DNA from: Paragonimus skrjabini miyazakii
Lineage: Eukaryota; Platyhelminthes; Trematoda; Plagiorchiida; Troglotrematidae
DNA length: 64,000 bases
Direction: 5' to 3'
Assembly (NCBI GenBank): GCA_014338405.1
Contig: JTDE01000703.1
Location: 106,145 to 170,144, forward strand
How positions within the stretch are numbered: position 1 is the first letter of the stretch; each line of letters starts with the position of its first letter. Below the pieces are notes generated by a model. The model was not told the origin of the DNA. It worked only from the letters and a program-made list of their open reading frames with translations, and searched no databases. The translations under genes and the position numbers were made by a program. Of the stretch, positions 38,492-51,760 are shown one piece after another.

Positions 38492-38960
38492 AGCTCTATG
38501 TTTCGATACACCTTCGAAACACGACTAATATCCGAAGGTATACTGCACCAACAGATAACTGACGTGGGGACAAGATCCCCGCACGGATTTCTGTCAGCTG
38601 ACATATTCATAGGCAAACCTAAAAACGCCATGCTTCCATCCAGAGAACACTATGCTGCTGGGGTTATCGGAATCAAGCTGTTTGAATGTGTATTGTGTCA
38701 TCAAAAGTGCTTTGTTCATGAGTTACACCTCTTCTGTCTCAAATCCACCGAATCGGTGGCCAGGCTAGACGGTTAAACTAGAAGACAAGCGTTACGTAAT
38801 GGACCACCCAGGCCATCACTCTGATTTGCCAGTATCTTGATTTCTGTAGCTCAAGTCCAGTCGATATCGTGGTTGAGTTTTGTCAAGTGTAGCCACGTTT
38901 GTATTGGCATGAATATGGGAGATCGGAAACGAATATTGGCTTGTACATATCTAATCCTGT
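38492..38960 (+). pseudogene. Penelope-like element relic with internal deletion
   Basis: The first part (38492-38642) translates to a degraded reverse transcriptase block: SSMFRYTFE, EGILHQQ and then SADIFIGK, aligning with ELLLRCTFD, DGVLYRQ and LADIFMGK of the element at 56.5-59.5 kb. From about 38657 the sequence instead matches that element's 3' untranslated region (the stretches around TCGGAATCA, AAATCCACCG, ACAAGCGT and GGCCATC), continuing in weaker form to about 38960. The remaining reverse transcriptase, including YVDD, and the whole GIY-YIG domain are missing, so this is an old internally deleted copy in opposite orientation to the main element. It is inactive. Confidence 0.65.
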
Positions 38961-41900
38961 TGTTGTAAAAGACATATTTAAAAAGTAGTAACTCTGTTTA
39001 TACGGTCACCTGTAGAAAACAACTCGAATTGAAACTGCAATCTTCAAATTCTGCGAAATGAGCAGTGGCGTGGATACATATGAATCACAGTAACAAAAAC
39101 AAATGATAACTTTAGCCTAGTAAACTTATTAAAGAAATGGCCATAATGGGAATTTGAAGAATGGACTTTACTGTAGAATGTATACCGTTTCTAAAATGTG
39201 GTCCTAGTAGAGAGTACGCTGCCAGAGTACCGTTTTGAATTTCAATGCCAATATATCATACTCAAGTTCAGAATCTTTGGATGAATCAAAATGCCTGACT
39301 CAGACTTGTTCATTTTATTCACACCCAAAATTTCAAAGTCGTTCTTTACCTACTGCCGTAAAATAGGATTAAAAAATAGATTCTGATGGACAGCAGGTAC
39401 AACAGCAAACAATTGTGTGAGGAGTTCGGTGTTGTTTACTGTTAACTTACAGGGGATTGTTTTACACCTAATACTACCAGCCACAGTATCATCTTTGCTA
39501 CTGTTGTTTTATCCATTTGGAGAGAAGCAACAAGTTAAAACCGGAGCAGGGTGCCTTTTGGTGATTTTATTTAACTTGAAACTCCACTTCCCTGATGAAG
39601 AAGGTAGATTCTGTAAACACGTTTCTCTCCATGGGATCTGGAATATTTCACTTTCACTGTTTCGACATTATTCAACCAACTGGTCTATCTTTATCTTCAG
39701 TTAAATATTCAGACACGTTGTTAGTAAATCACAAGAAAATTTTCACCTCACTAGATTAATCCAGCATAGATCCATAACATAGTTCGAAACACTCCGTTGA
39801 TTGTCTCATCCAGATAGGTTGGGTCAATTCTGCATGTTCCACCGGCATGATTTACTTTTAGTCTAGATGATCTTTCAACAACTTAAATACCCGCTACGAG
39901 GTCTGCTTTTACAAAGACTTAATATTCAGTAGTAGGTAAAAAAACGGGAACATGTGACGACCTGCACAAAGCGGCTGTACGTCATTCCTATGTGCCTAAC
40001 TCAGAACACTCTGTCAGAGTATACACTGGCAGCGCCGTTGATACAGAAGGCCCGATGTACACATTCAAGATACCAAGTTCATCAGTCAGGTAGTATGACC
40101 AGTGGAATCACGTAGTTCAAACATGGAGGCTACCAATTTTTGCATACCACCGCTAATTAATTACATTCTCTGTGGTATCTGCATGTTTGGTTGTCGTTAA
40201 GCGTCTGTCATATCATAGTCAGCTATACGTTGGTGATCTCCATTCGTGCTGGTGAACCCAATGTATTGGGCAGAGGTCTTTTCCTCTTGAATCTTCGAAT
40301 ATGGACCAAGGTGTTTTTTAATATTCTTGCTGCCTATGTCTTTTGCTTATGTCTCCTTAGTTGACCATAGGAATCAACAAGTCTACTGAAAGTGATCGCA
40401 GTTTCAACGGGATGAACGATAGGTTTTACTTTTTTCGTAAGGTAGTCACCTCAAGTTTGGGTTGACAAACACTATCCTTTAGGTCGTTACGTATTCACAG
40501 TGCTAGCATAAAATAGCCAGTTGCTCTCTACGATGGAAACTCATAGATGAGTGTAGATATCTCCGTTATTGTGAGAGGGTTTAGTATATAGAATTCCACA
40601 AATAGCACACAGTGACATATTTCCTTTCGAGATATCTTAATGTCTGTGACGAGGTTGGCTACTGAATTATAATTGATTCGGCTTAGTTTATTATAAGTTT
40701 CAGATGTTTAACTGATGCAATCATGCTTGGTACATATCTACAATTATGGTTGAGCAGAACTGCCAACAAAAAATGTAAAGTTTGTTATTTTCTGGAATAA
40801 ACATGCCAGTAGGACTGACTCATAAGTTGATTCACTGATGGATGCTGGTTTATCAGACAGCTGGACAGCACAACAATCGTAATTCTGAACACTGTTTGAC
40901 CGTTTTGTCTGAGTAGTTGTTAAAATTGTCTACCTTTGCGTTTTCGGACTACTTGTATTATAAGATCCAATTATCAATTCCGCTTCCGACTGATCAGTCT
41001 CTTATTGATGTGTGAATAAGTAAGAATGCGGCGATGAAGCCCGTTCGTAAATCCGGATCATACAATCAACTTACCTTTTGGGCAAGCTATTGTCGTCGTC
41101 ATGGTATCTGCTAGCACTACCATCTAGAGCGTCATGTGACTGTGTCTGTATATGGCTCAGGAAGAGAGCACAAGCACGTTTTTATCGGTCGCATCAACCA
41201 AGTTTAAATGGCATATGCGTCTGCCTGGGATACAGTTTTGCCGTCTACCAGACATCCGCTTTTATTGGCTGTAACCCCGTAAACCATTCCAACAAAGTTA
41301 CCCACCTCACCGCCTCAAACCAAATGAATGAATTGGCTCTGGACCATTCTGCTATGTGTGGTTCACCCCGGACCGTAAACTACCTCATTTGGATTGAACC
41401 ACTTGAGGTGTCTAGTCTATCAGATATCCATCCCTCGGTTGTGTACCTATACCCCGTCGTGCTTCGTGGTTGGAATTTTATGACTTTACTGTGCACTTGA
41501 CTGCATCGGCCGTGAAACGCAGCTAGAGCATTGACACGTGTGTATGTTTGCGTATATGTATGCACATGTGTGTACATGTATGCACAAGCGCCTGGACGAA
41601 GAAGATGAACGCTTCATCCGTCCAGCGGACATACTGTATAGCATTACCAACATAAGCTTTCTGCTTTTGAACAAATACAACTTGCCGTCATTAGGTTACA
41701 TTTTGTTTTGTCTGTTGGCCAGTCATCATTGTCAGGTCATACTATACGCATGTTAATTTCTGAGATGGCACTCTGGCCACCTGCGGCCCTGGAGTTCGTA
41801 CACAGAAATCGGAATGTCCTCCATCAGGCTTTCGTTTAGAGTTAACGTACGTGGATTTACTACCTTGGGCCTATGTTTTTGGTGTGCAATGGTAATCGAA

Positions 41901-43220
41901 CTTAACAGTTAGAGCGTATGTAAGGTTGGTGATGACTAGTTTTAAGGAACTATGTTGCCTATATTAATGCCGAGCTCAGCGAAAAGTGAATGCACAATAT
42001 TTCTGTTTAACTCGCTAAATATAAGCATGCTTATGTCAAGCCTGTTTTAACTACGACCGAATTTGTAACTGGTTCATCTGGTCCGAAGATGTTTCTGTGT
42101 TAGAAGTGAAACGTTACCAATAAACTAAATTGCCGATCATTCAAAAGTTGTTCTGAAATTTTGAATGTTCAGTTGACTTCAAGCACATTCCAACTAATAA
42201 ATGCATAACTATGTTTCATTAAAGGTTGAGATTAGGTTTGACAGTCTACGCTGAAAGGCGGTTAAGTTTACAGTGTAAAATACATGACCGGCGAAATACC
42301 AAACAAATCAGTTTTGATTTTTACGGAGAAGTGAGAAAAATTTCAGTTACAAAAGGATATGACCTACTTCATTTCGCTATGTTTCTCTATTCACAGGCTG
42401 TTAAAGTTACGTGCATCTTTCTGTCTGTAAACTGAAGCATATTTTCACTGTTTTAATCTGCGCCCCCCGCCCCCCTAAAATCCAATGAAACAAGAACTTG
42501 TGCACCTTACATTACGTCTACTTTAGTTCTCCTAAAACCTATTGACAGTGACAAACCCGCTTATCTGTAACAAAAGCAAAATGAATTACGAATGACAGTC
42601 CACTCTTTCATGGTCTGAGTTTCGGACTTGATCAAATCAACATTTGCGCCGTGAAAATCCGCAGACGATGCTTCATGCATTTTTTGCTATCTTCTCTTAG
42701 TGTAAAGACGATTCACTAAATAGAAACTGCAAAAACAAAATCAGAAATTGAATATACTAAATGCTATTTCGTCTTTGGTAATTTTTAACATAGAGTAACT
42801 CCTTCAGGTCAAACCAATCGAAGTGTTGTTCGGAGCAGAACGCAACCAGTTGGCTAATTTTGATCTCACATGGCAACTTGTAAGGTTTTTGCATCCAGGG
42901 ACAAAATGATGTGACTAACACATCTGTTAACAATATTTTCCAGATTATCAAGTTGATAGTATCTACTTTTGCAATAAGCGAATAAATCGTTTCATAAAAT
43001 AATGAGGGGAATTTCGTTTGAAAAGCCTTTTAGTAAAATGTACTTATCAGAAAACTGGAAACAGCCGCAATAAAAAGATAAGGCCACATACTGTTTTGGA
43101 TTCATAAAGAGGATTGGTATTGTATAGTTACTCAGCTCGTTTCACATTTCAATAACTCGATTTGAGTACTTTCAACCAAAAACCGCGGTGCCCTTGAACT
43201 CAAGTTTATCCAGCCTCACT
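38961..43220. other. no recognised gene
   Basis: No gene family was recognised. The 140-codon frame at 41078-41500 (+) has no motif and no good splice borders. Two short motifs resembling tails of Penelope-like elements (39592 and 42081) are noted among the findings. A short C-rich run lies at 42463-42477. Confidence 0.45.
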
Positions 43221-43273
43221 TCATAATAACCATCATTTTGGGTTGTCGACATGCGCATCTTCGTATACGCATG

Positions 43274-43400
43274 TAGCTGACTGGTTGATAAACCTCTGCA
43301 AATGTCCTCTGGGTTCGAGTCAAGATCGTAGGCTGGTCAATCCGAAATCTATATTCTTGGAATAACTAACCAGATCTTCGTGTTAGACTACAAACGCTTC
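43274..43400 (+). repeat. tRNA-like repeat, second family (copy c, best preserved)
   Basis: TAGCTGACTGG at 43274-43284 fits the A box with one change and GGTTCGAGTCA at 43312-43322 fits the B box, 27 bases apart as in a tRNA. No cloverleaf with paired acceptor ends is evident, so it is more likely the head of a short interspersed element than a tRNA gene. Fainter relatives lie at 37225 and 38207. Confidence 0.42.
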
Positions 43401-46400
43401 GAGGCGTTATCTTGTTAGAAAACAATAAAAACATGCTCAGCTGAAGAAGTGTGGTGCTCATAACTTTTCAGCATGTGAGTCGAAATCTTGCATACATTCT
43501 GATGTGGCCAGTTCGTTCATTTTTAATGAAGGCAAATATCCACCATATAGTATGGCTGAGGTACACTTACCGGTCAATTGCTGTTTCATTAATGATGCAT
43601 ACAAACTTTCAATAGTGGCATCCAGAAACACGAGGTTTAACACATAGTAGGCTGTCCTGTATGTATTACTGATTCAGAAAATAATGTTAGTCATTTTCCT
43701 AGTTTGCAACTACAGAGGTTTATTTAGTGTGCTTTCAAAGCCATTCCAGAACTAGTGCCTTCAAATGTTAAGAAGGATTCCGATACATCTGTTGCTGACT
43801 TAAAAGCTATTCATAATAATCATCAGTTTTCTCGTTTTGTTAAGCATGTTCACTGTCGCCATTTCTGTAGTTGTAGGATGTTATTCGGTCTCCTGAAACA
43901 GCGCGTATAGCTTCTTTTATTTGAATCGTTCCTTGCAAATTCAACCAGATTTGTCAGGACGTTGAAATCTTCCCATCTCGAAGTAGATCATTTCACCTAA
44001 AGGTATGTTCTGAATGGATCAAAGAAAAATGAAGAGTTGATCACATTGGGCTTGGTCACGTGAGAAGGAGGTCACGTTCAGTCATTCGGTAAACCGGACG
44101 GGTAACTAACGAATACTGGCTGAGGGTTGGCACACATCCAGTATATACTGAATCGGATATCAACGTGGCCGATGCAACTTACGCTTCATACTAACGGTAC
44201 CATAACAAAATGGAATAACCGCATAGTTTTGTTGTGGTACTTTTTGCCGTTCCATCAATGAGTCAGTGTGATTGTGCAAACCAGATTTGTCATATCGTGA
44301 CTTAAGTCAGCCAATGTATTCAAAAATTGTGTATCTCATGCATGTATTTGACACATTTGGCCTTGAAAAATGAACTGGTTCTATGAATCTGTTGAGGGTT
44401 GTAAATGAAGTGATAACCTACTACTTACAACACTCTCGCAATATGCTTCATGCAGTCAGTGAGATTGTTGACATGGGTACAGCCGGTTATAATGACTCTA
44501 AAGACCAGGCGTGGAAGGCAAACATTGATTGACATCATTCCTGTGTATAGGCGATCCTTTTGTGCAGTAGTCTACAGGTTGCTCCTGCCAAGGTCGTTAC
44601 TGTGCTTCAGTTCATATTTACCAGTACCATCAGCAGTTGTTCGTACCAGCTTGATAGTACCACTACACATGTATGTGCGCGGGTATGAGCTTCAAACTTG
44701 TCCTCGCGCCCCCACTCTCATGCACAGCTATTTTTAGTAAACCGGTGATTCCAATGGAGAATGGAATTCACATCCGGTATCTGCAAACCTCATTATCAGA
44801 TGACCTACAGTTGTAGGTGGCCTTCATCTACAAATTGAAATTAGGGCCAGTCCCATTTCGAATACATTCGTCTGCGTATGGTTAATTGTAGTGAATGCAC
44901 GCAGATAGATGTGCATACCTGCCTACACGAACATCTGGGGTCAACCATAAATCCTACGTGCAGGCTGCCTATTTTACGATCAGATTTTATCGGCCGAACC
45001 TATCTATAATAAAGTGTACCACCTTGAGATGCAATCCAAATCAAGTTATTTTGAATAAGGGAATAGTATACACTCTGCTCCAGAATGATACCCTTCTTTT
45101 GGTTGTAAATAATATTAATCTTGATCAGAATTTGTCGCCCGCAGAAACGTCATCGGTCGAATCTTTGCTCGTTTGTCTGTTGACTATCACAGTTGTCTTC
45201 CTTCCACATTGAACTCCGTTTAAACGGCCCTCGATGTGATAGTAGACTGTATACACAAGTAAACCAGCAATGCGGGATAGCCTTCCGACATGCAGATGTT
45301 AAGAGGTGTGACTTACCCAATCCCAGACATGTTAAAACAATAGTTTGACGAGCCTAATGACAGTAGTAGATAGACACTGCAATAGGCGGCCAATGGAAGG
45401 CGTAGTATTGTCGGTCACCACGAAATCCAGTTCTCCAAACTATCACTGACAGACTGTCGTTAGTTTTCAGTTATTTTATTGATCTTTTGATTTAATTTGC
45501 TTATGTCTCACTAACTTGTTACATCCAGTTATCTAGTTTGCGCTTCACAAAGGGCGAGACCTATTATCACCTGGATCCATACGTAGGGTTTAGTCGAAGT
45601 CAACCAATTTAAATTTCTCATGCTCTGATATAACCACAGTGTGAGGGCGTTTAAACCTCTACATACCGCCTCAGTTTCCGTCGGCCTACTGACCCAGTGT
45701 TGTAAGTAGGTTTAGTCTAACCAGTCACTTTAAACGATACCACGTCATTCACTTTGACCGTCAAGCTTAAAAAAATTGTTGCTTAGCTAGCGTGATATCC
45801 ATCAACTCGTAAAGCCACCGACAGCTATACAACTTAATGTCATATTCTCTAGTAACACATATCGTAAACATACCACACGATATAATTGATACCTTTTTCC
45901 GATCTCAAACGATGACTCAGTCGGCTCGTTGCATTCGTCGGTGAACACAGTTAACCCAAAGGATCTGGGTGTACATACACGGATAACAAGTCAACACAAC
46001 TCGAGAATGAACAGTAAATGTAAGCAAACTCACGTCGGGCCAAAAGTCGAAGAATTTAGACAGAAATACATAACAGTTTCTGAAGAATAACGGGCCTTGA
46101 TTTCCATGACCTATCTCACCAATCTGTCCTGTAATACTCTTTCATAAGTGATGGAATCACTGTTTCATTCGGCCAAAATGACTTCGTTGAAGCTATCTTA
46201 GCCTTAATGGTCCGGTTTAATATCAAGTTATTTCCAACCATCTTTCGCGGATGTTTTGATGATAGGAACAAAGTTGCCAGGATGAGGGCCCATTCTGTTC
46301 GACCACCGTCACACAACGCATCATGTTGTCTTATAACCATGAGTGACTTATCCTAGTGAACCATATCTACAACGGGGTTTTTAAGGTAACGTAGTACATC

Positions 46401-49400
46401 TAACGTTTTACATTACGGTAAGATATTGCTCTTTTGTCAAAGCTACTAGCCGTGCATGTCTGTAACCTCTGATAACCTAAATAACTGCGTTCAAAATGCT
46501 TCACGGATCATTGGCTTCTTGATGATCAAACTCGGGGCCCCCAGTATATTATGTACACTGTTCCATACTTCGCTGTAACATTGCGTTTCTACGAGTAACA
46601 GTACCGGCTGTTCTCCGGCTGCTAGACCACACATCCCTCCCGTTTGAACGTCACCTTAGTGTAGGTATCGATCATTGAAGTTCAGAATCTGACTCAAAAT
46701 TACACCGTCCAATTATTCCTATGTACCTATTATTATTTCTTCATTCACGGTTCTTGTTTGGGTCTTACTATGATGTCATAATTCACTGGATCATGTGGAT
46801 TTGGCCTTGTTGTTTATAGAGCCTGCCTAGGTGGGTTTGTTTTTAAGATTATTAACTGTTCGGAGATAGAATATATTTGATAAGCATATTACTGTTTGTT
46901 ATTCTAATCGTATTAAACCTATTCAGCAGTATACTGCAACCATGCTGTTTGAAACCACTTGCTGATCAAACTTTGGGAACCGTTTCCTTATCAGTTTTCC
47001 TCAACCTGCTCAACAATGTGATTCGGATTTGTTTCCAGTTTTGGACTGATTGTTTGTTACTAGGTGCCGGGCATCTTGGTGTGAAAATTCCATGGTGTGC
47101 TGAAAAGGCTTAAGACTGATTTTGTTTGTTCTCCATCTGCCAGAAAGTGGTTTGTTGTAGATCTCAGTAGCAAGGAACTGTTCGTTTTGGTTGTCCTCCT
47201 GATGCCCACTTTCAAGATTCTCCATGAAATACCTATGTTTTTCAAACTAACCGATCAACCCTTGTCCTGTCGTCCCATCTGTTTTCAATGGCTTTGAGAT
47301 GTTAATTCCGGAATTCCTTACATCCTGGTAATCTGCCAAATCTACTTGATCTTTGTTCATCCTAGTGTTGTGAGCCGAGAACACGGATGGCGCAAGAGTT
47401 ATTTATTCAGGAAAGCAACACATGGGTTATACGTTTAAACATGACAAAAAACAAAAAACACTGATCTGCATGCGGTACTGGGCCCAGAGCGTTACGGCTG
47501 CCATAGACGCCAATGCTCAGTTCCTTTACGTTCTTTCACTTACCAAGAACCACTTCATGCGATGGTGCACTCCAGTGTTTCCTCTTGTATTTTTCCTGCG
47601 ACTACTTCAATGTCAAGATATATATATATATGCTCTGGCCCCACTACTAACTAGCGGTGGTATGAGTAGCACAGTACAGTCGCTCCTCCTCAATACACTG
47701 GAAGACCAGTTGCTGACTCTAAGGTGTGCACACTGGCAGCTGTGTTGTTCGTTTGTGTCATTCATCTCCGACCATGCGAGCGATGTCAACTGTAGATTCA
47801 ACCTAGTGATAGCAGAACTCTACATAGGCTTCGGCTAGTGAACTGTGAACTGAAGACAGCTCGGTCGTCGCACTATGCAGTAAGCAAGCAAAAATCATTT
47901 TCGGGAAACATTCTTGCTCTTTGTGTATGTAAATAGCAAAAAAATGATCGAAATGGCCGAATGTAAGGAAAGGTGTGAAAAACAGAACCATCACCGGTCG
48001 TCATGTCCAAATAAAGGCATATTTTCACATGTAGTGACTGACTACAGGAGTTAATTAGGCCACTAACCCAAATGTGTGGGTGGATCCATCATAGCCTTGT
48101 TAACAACGGACTATGGAGCGACATAAATCTGGGACCAGTGGTGCTTCAGTGCTTTCAGGGCTGGTTTAGGAAAAACAAACATGGTAAAATACTACGAAAC
48201 CGCCACTGCATTTGACGGTTATTTAAAGCACATGCGACAGAATGCCCATAATAGTCATATAGAATTTAACCATACTGCCTAGATAGGAGTGGTTAGACCG
48301 AGGTACCAGGACGTGAAATTGTTGCACACTCCCCTACCGTAAACTTGTGATCAAGAATGTAAAAGCTTTTGAGTTGTACAGTTGGACACTTTTGTTGAAT
48401 AAACGGGGTTTCACCTGGGTGCGATGTGCTTTATTTGTGTGTCATAAACTTCAAGAACAAGTTTCTATTCATAGCTAGATCAGTCGTACAAGCAAGTGGT
48501 ATAAGTCCAAAATATGCGTGACTAGGGGTTATAATACCTACAGAGCCAGTTCGGACAACGAGAGCGAGTCTGTTGACATCGATCCTAGATGGGCTGACAT
48601 AATTCTGTCGCACATGACTGGTGTTCTCATTTTTGAAATTACCTGGTATGAAAAGAAAGATCTGAAACAGCTGTACAAGTGGAAGAAGCAGTTGTTACTG
48701 TCCTTTCGATGCTCAGTCACATGAATCAACAACGCACGATTGACTCTGTTTTCGTTTGATGGGGCCGAACCGAAAAGCTCTGGGCTGCGAACCAAATCGC
48801 TTCGTCGATAACCTACCACTGTCAGTTATGGGTGAGGACAGGGGCAATCGACAAAACGTGAGGGACTTGTAAACATTTCATCAGTCAGATGCGCATTGTC
48901 CGTCTCGATCAGCTTATACAGGTTGTGTTGGAGAGGGAATGTTGAACGAATTGCTTTCTCGAAAAAATCGTCCATAGATTGAGATCCACTTACATGTTCA
49001 AGCTTCTGTCCGGGTGTCCTTATCTGATGGGATTAAGAGAAAACCAAATTTTGCATAATTGATCGTCACTTTTGGAATGAGCACAGAGAGCACTAATATG
49101 ACTTTCAACCCCAACTACCACTGTGTTAATATCTGATTAAGCTAACAACTAAATAGGCAAAATCTTCCTGACAGAGATAAGTTATTCATTTGTTTAGTTG
49201 TGCGGTAAGTTGTTTTCAATAAGTGGTGGTATACCTTGAAGTTAGGCTGTAACCGAATTTGCAGTTAAAATGCTACTGCACAGAAGTAAAGCCATTATTC
49301 ATGTTTACTTAGGGGGTTGGTCATTATAAACTGGACACCACGAAAAGTTATAGCCAATTTTACACTCAGCATGTCCTATTGAAAATCGGAACCATATTCC

Positions 49401-51540
49401 ACTTGAAATCTTCTTGAAGTTTAGTAGTCTCGTCACACACAAGCAAACCTACCACAACCTGATTAGGCAGTTGCCCGGTAAGACAGTTATACACAGTTTC
49501 TACGACTACTATCGTTGTGTATAACCACATTCCAGTTTTGTATATGTCCATTGAATCACTTATAATTGTACATACTTGATGAGAATCGCTGAAAACAGTC
49601 GCTTGAAATCTTGACATTTCAGCAGTGCAGTATATGCTTGTTAAGATGAGATTTTGAGTTTCTGTTCGAGTCCTCATGAAAAGAACGTGTAGATTTCAAC
49701 TTGGCGTGGAAGTCCTGACCGTGGGGTGATCAACTGAACTGATTATGTCTCCCCTTGAAACAACGAGGCGACCTGTGCAGTACTCAAACCCAAACGGTCT
49801 TGTATAGTAGTTCGGACTTGCTTAATGGATGATCGGCGGTGTCCAACGTGGATGCCCAGTGGAAAAATGGACCAGAGTTCACATCTCGGTCGTGACAAAA
49901 ATACACGTTCTCACAAGAGCAAAAATCGAGTTTGGTGCTCCCCTTTAAAACGGATCGACCATATTCTATTTGAATATGAACGTTCTAATCACATGTGTAT
50001 AACGCTGAGTTTATAAAACTATTACATTCTGAAAAGATAAGCCATTAGTGACATACAACACGATCTTCGTCTAGGCGGATTTCGCTGCGTCGTCACTTAT
50101 GAAGAATGTCTTGTCCAGGGACGAAAATATTCCAGAGCGCTACCATGGTAGCGCTAAGTTAATTTTCTGGGCAAAGTGAAGTAAACATTTATGCCGGTAT
50201 TTGAAGATGATTGTTTTTCTTAGGAAAAGTCCCCGCACAGTTGAAGTTGATACACATTTCTTACATGCTTAACAAACTTTAAACGTGAAAACCAAACCAC
50301 TCTCCATTTGACCTGAATTCAAGTCACTAAACCGAAGTTGTTACATTCTCACTGCACCATGTATTTACCGCACGATTTGTACTAACAGTGACCCTCGTAG
50401 TTACGGTTATGCAGACGGTACAGGAAGGTAAAACGTGTACAAACTCTTCATTCATGTCAATCATGACAGAGGGGATGAACTACAGCATCCCGTTTAATTG
50501 CTCAGTCAAAATGAACTCTGGGCTAGAGGCACGTGTGATCAAGTTGAACGAAGACGCACTTCCTGTAAATAAAATACAACCACACCACCGCATTTAAGCT
50601 TAGTGACTTGAAAATCGTGCACCCGCTTGTTACACAGTTTAGGTTCATATGTTACACATACCACTCTGCAACTGATAAGGCACGTATTTGCATCTCAAAC
50701 ACTTGGCATCATCTGAAAAACAAATAGTACCTCATGATTGAAAATAAATGGCGCTACCACACAAAATAGTTTTCATCGATTGTAATGACGTTCTTATGTA
50801 ACTGGACGCCTATAGACACTACAAGTTATTTCAAAGTTTTTGGTTATAATATGCTAAGATTTAATTGTTTCGGATCTGAGCATTAACTACAAATAGTGAA
50901 AAAAATGGTAGAAATGTTAGTTTAAATGTGATGTGTTTTTGTTGTTGTTTCATGTAGTGATACACGATAACACGGTATGGATCATTCATCTCCGTTGACC
51001 AACATAAACTGTCTTGCTATTAAGTTTCAATTCATATATGATACAAGGCCAATACCAAACCAACAATTGTTGTTCACATGATGTCAGAAAAAAACACCGG
51101 ATTAACGTTAAGTCCTTTCGAGTTTAATGACGGCGTTGCTCTCGGTCTTGGAGGTTTATCCATTTTTAAGCACTGCTGAAGACTTTCGCTATCCACCAGC
51201 ATTCAGTTGTGTTCTAAGTTGATGGTTGACTGCATGAGTGCAACATTGTTGCTTTGAATAATCGACAACAGACATATATCTAAGTATTCGTAAGGTTTGG
51301 CGGCACCCGTTTATTGAACTTTGTCCAGTTTCTGTAGAAATATGGTTATGAAAAATAGTCAGAATTGAAATGTGGATTGCACCAGAAGTTTCGGTTCGCT
51401 TTCCGTGAATTACTTTTTAATATAGCCCTCATTGCCTTCTGCTTTACTACAGTTGTTATGCTTTCTATGAGCTCGTTCTGCTTGCAAGAGTATAGCTAAC
51501 CCGCTGTTGATGATCACATAACACCTGCACCACGCCTAGA
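43401..51540. other. no recognised gene
   Basis: No family resemblance was found in this 8-kb stretch. Open frames up to 138 codons (47422-47838) look like chance. A 20-base perfect palindrome is at 50136-50155. Confidence 0.45.
50136..50155. repeat. perfect 20-base palindrome
   Basis: AGCGCTACCATGGTAGCGCT equals its own reverse complement; the symmetry stops at the next base on each side. Confidence 0.9.
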
Positions 51541-51545
51541 CATCC

Positions 51546-51760
51546 TGGAATAACTTTGGGAATGTCATCACCTATCTTGCCGCAGAACGGTTGGGACACT
51601 CTTCGGAAGGACGTCAAGTTACCGTATATACGGATCACAAACCGGTAAAGTATGCTTTTGCACCTAACCTGATCGATATTCTCCGGGGGGGGGGGGGGGG
51701 AAATCGTCACGTAGATTTTCGCTCACAGTTAATTGCTGACGTTCGCTAAAGACGATCCTC
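51546..51760 (+). pseudogene. Ty3/gypsy retrotransposon relic, RNase H region
   Basis: One frame reads a degraded FGNVITYLAAERLGHSSEGR followed by VYTDHKPVKYAF (TDHKP at 51630-51644), the signature at the end of the reverse transcriptase and start of the RNase H domain in Ty3/gypsy elements. After a frameshift DRYSP is readable, then a run of 16 G, then RHVDFRSQLIADVR ending in a stop, matching the DRYSP-REI-xHLDFISQF-type block of the family. Protease, integrase and long terminal repeats were not found nearby, so this is an isolated, inactive fragment. Confidence 0.7.
51685..51700. repeat. run of 16 G within the gypsy relic
   Basis: The homopolymer sits where the family normally encodes a short charged segment after DRYSP. 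It may be a real expansion or an assembly or sequencing error. Confidence 0.9.

Noticed and set aside
41380..41500. B-box-like GGTTCAATCC on the - strand
   Set aside because: No A box at a suitable distance and no repeat partner.
41078..41500. 140-codon open frame (+)
   Set aside because: No conserved motif, no splice borders; length is within what chance gives in 64 kb on six frames.
47422..47838. 138-codon open frame (+)
   Set aside because: Composition and lack of motifs suggest chance; it includes a TATATA run.
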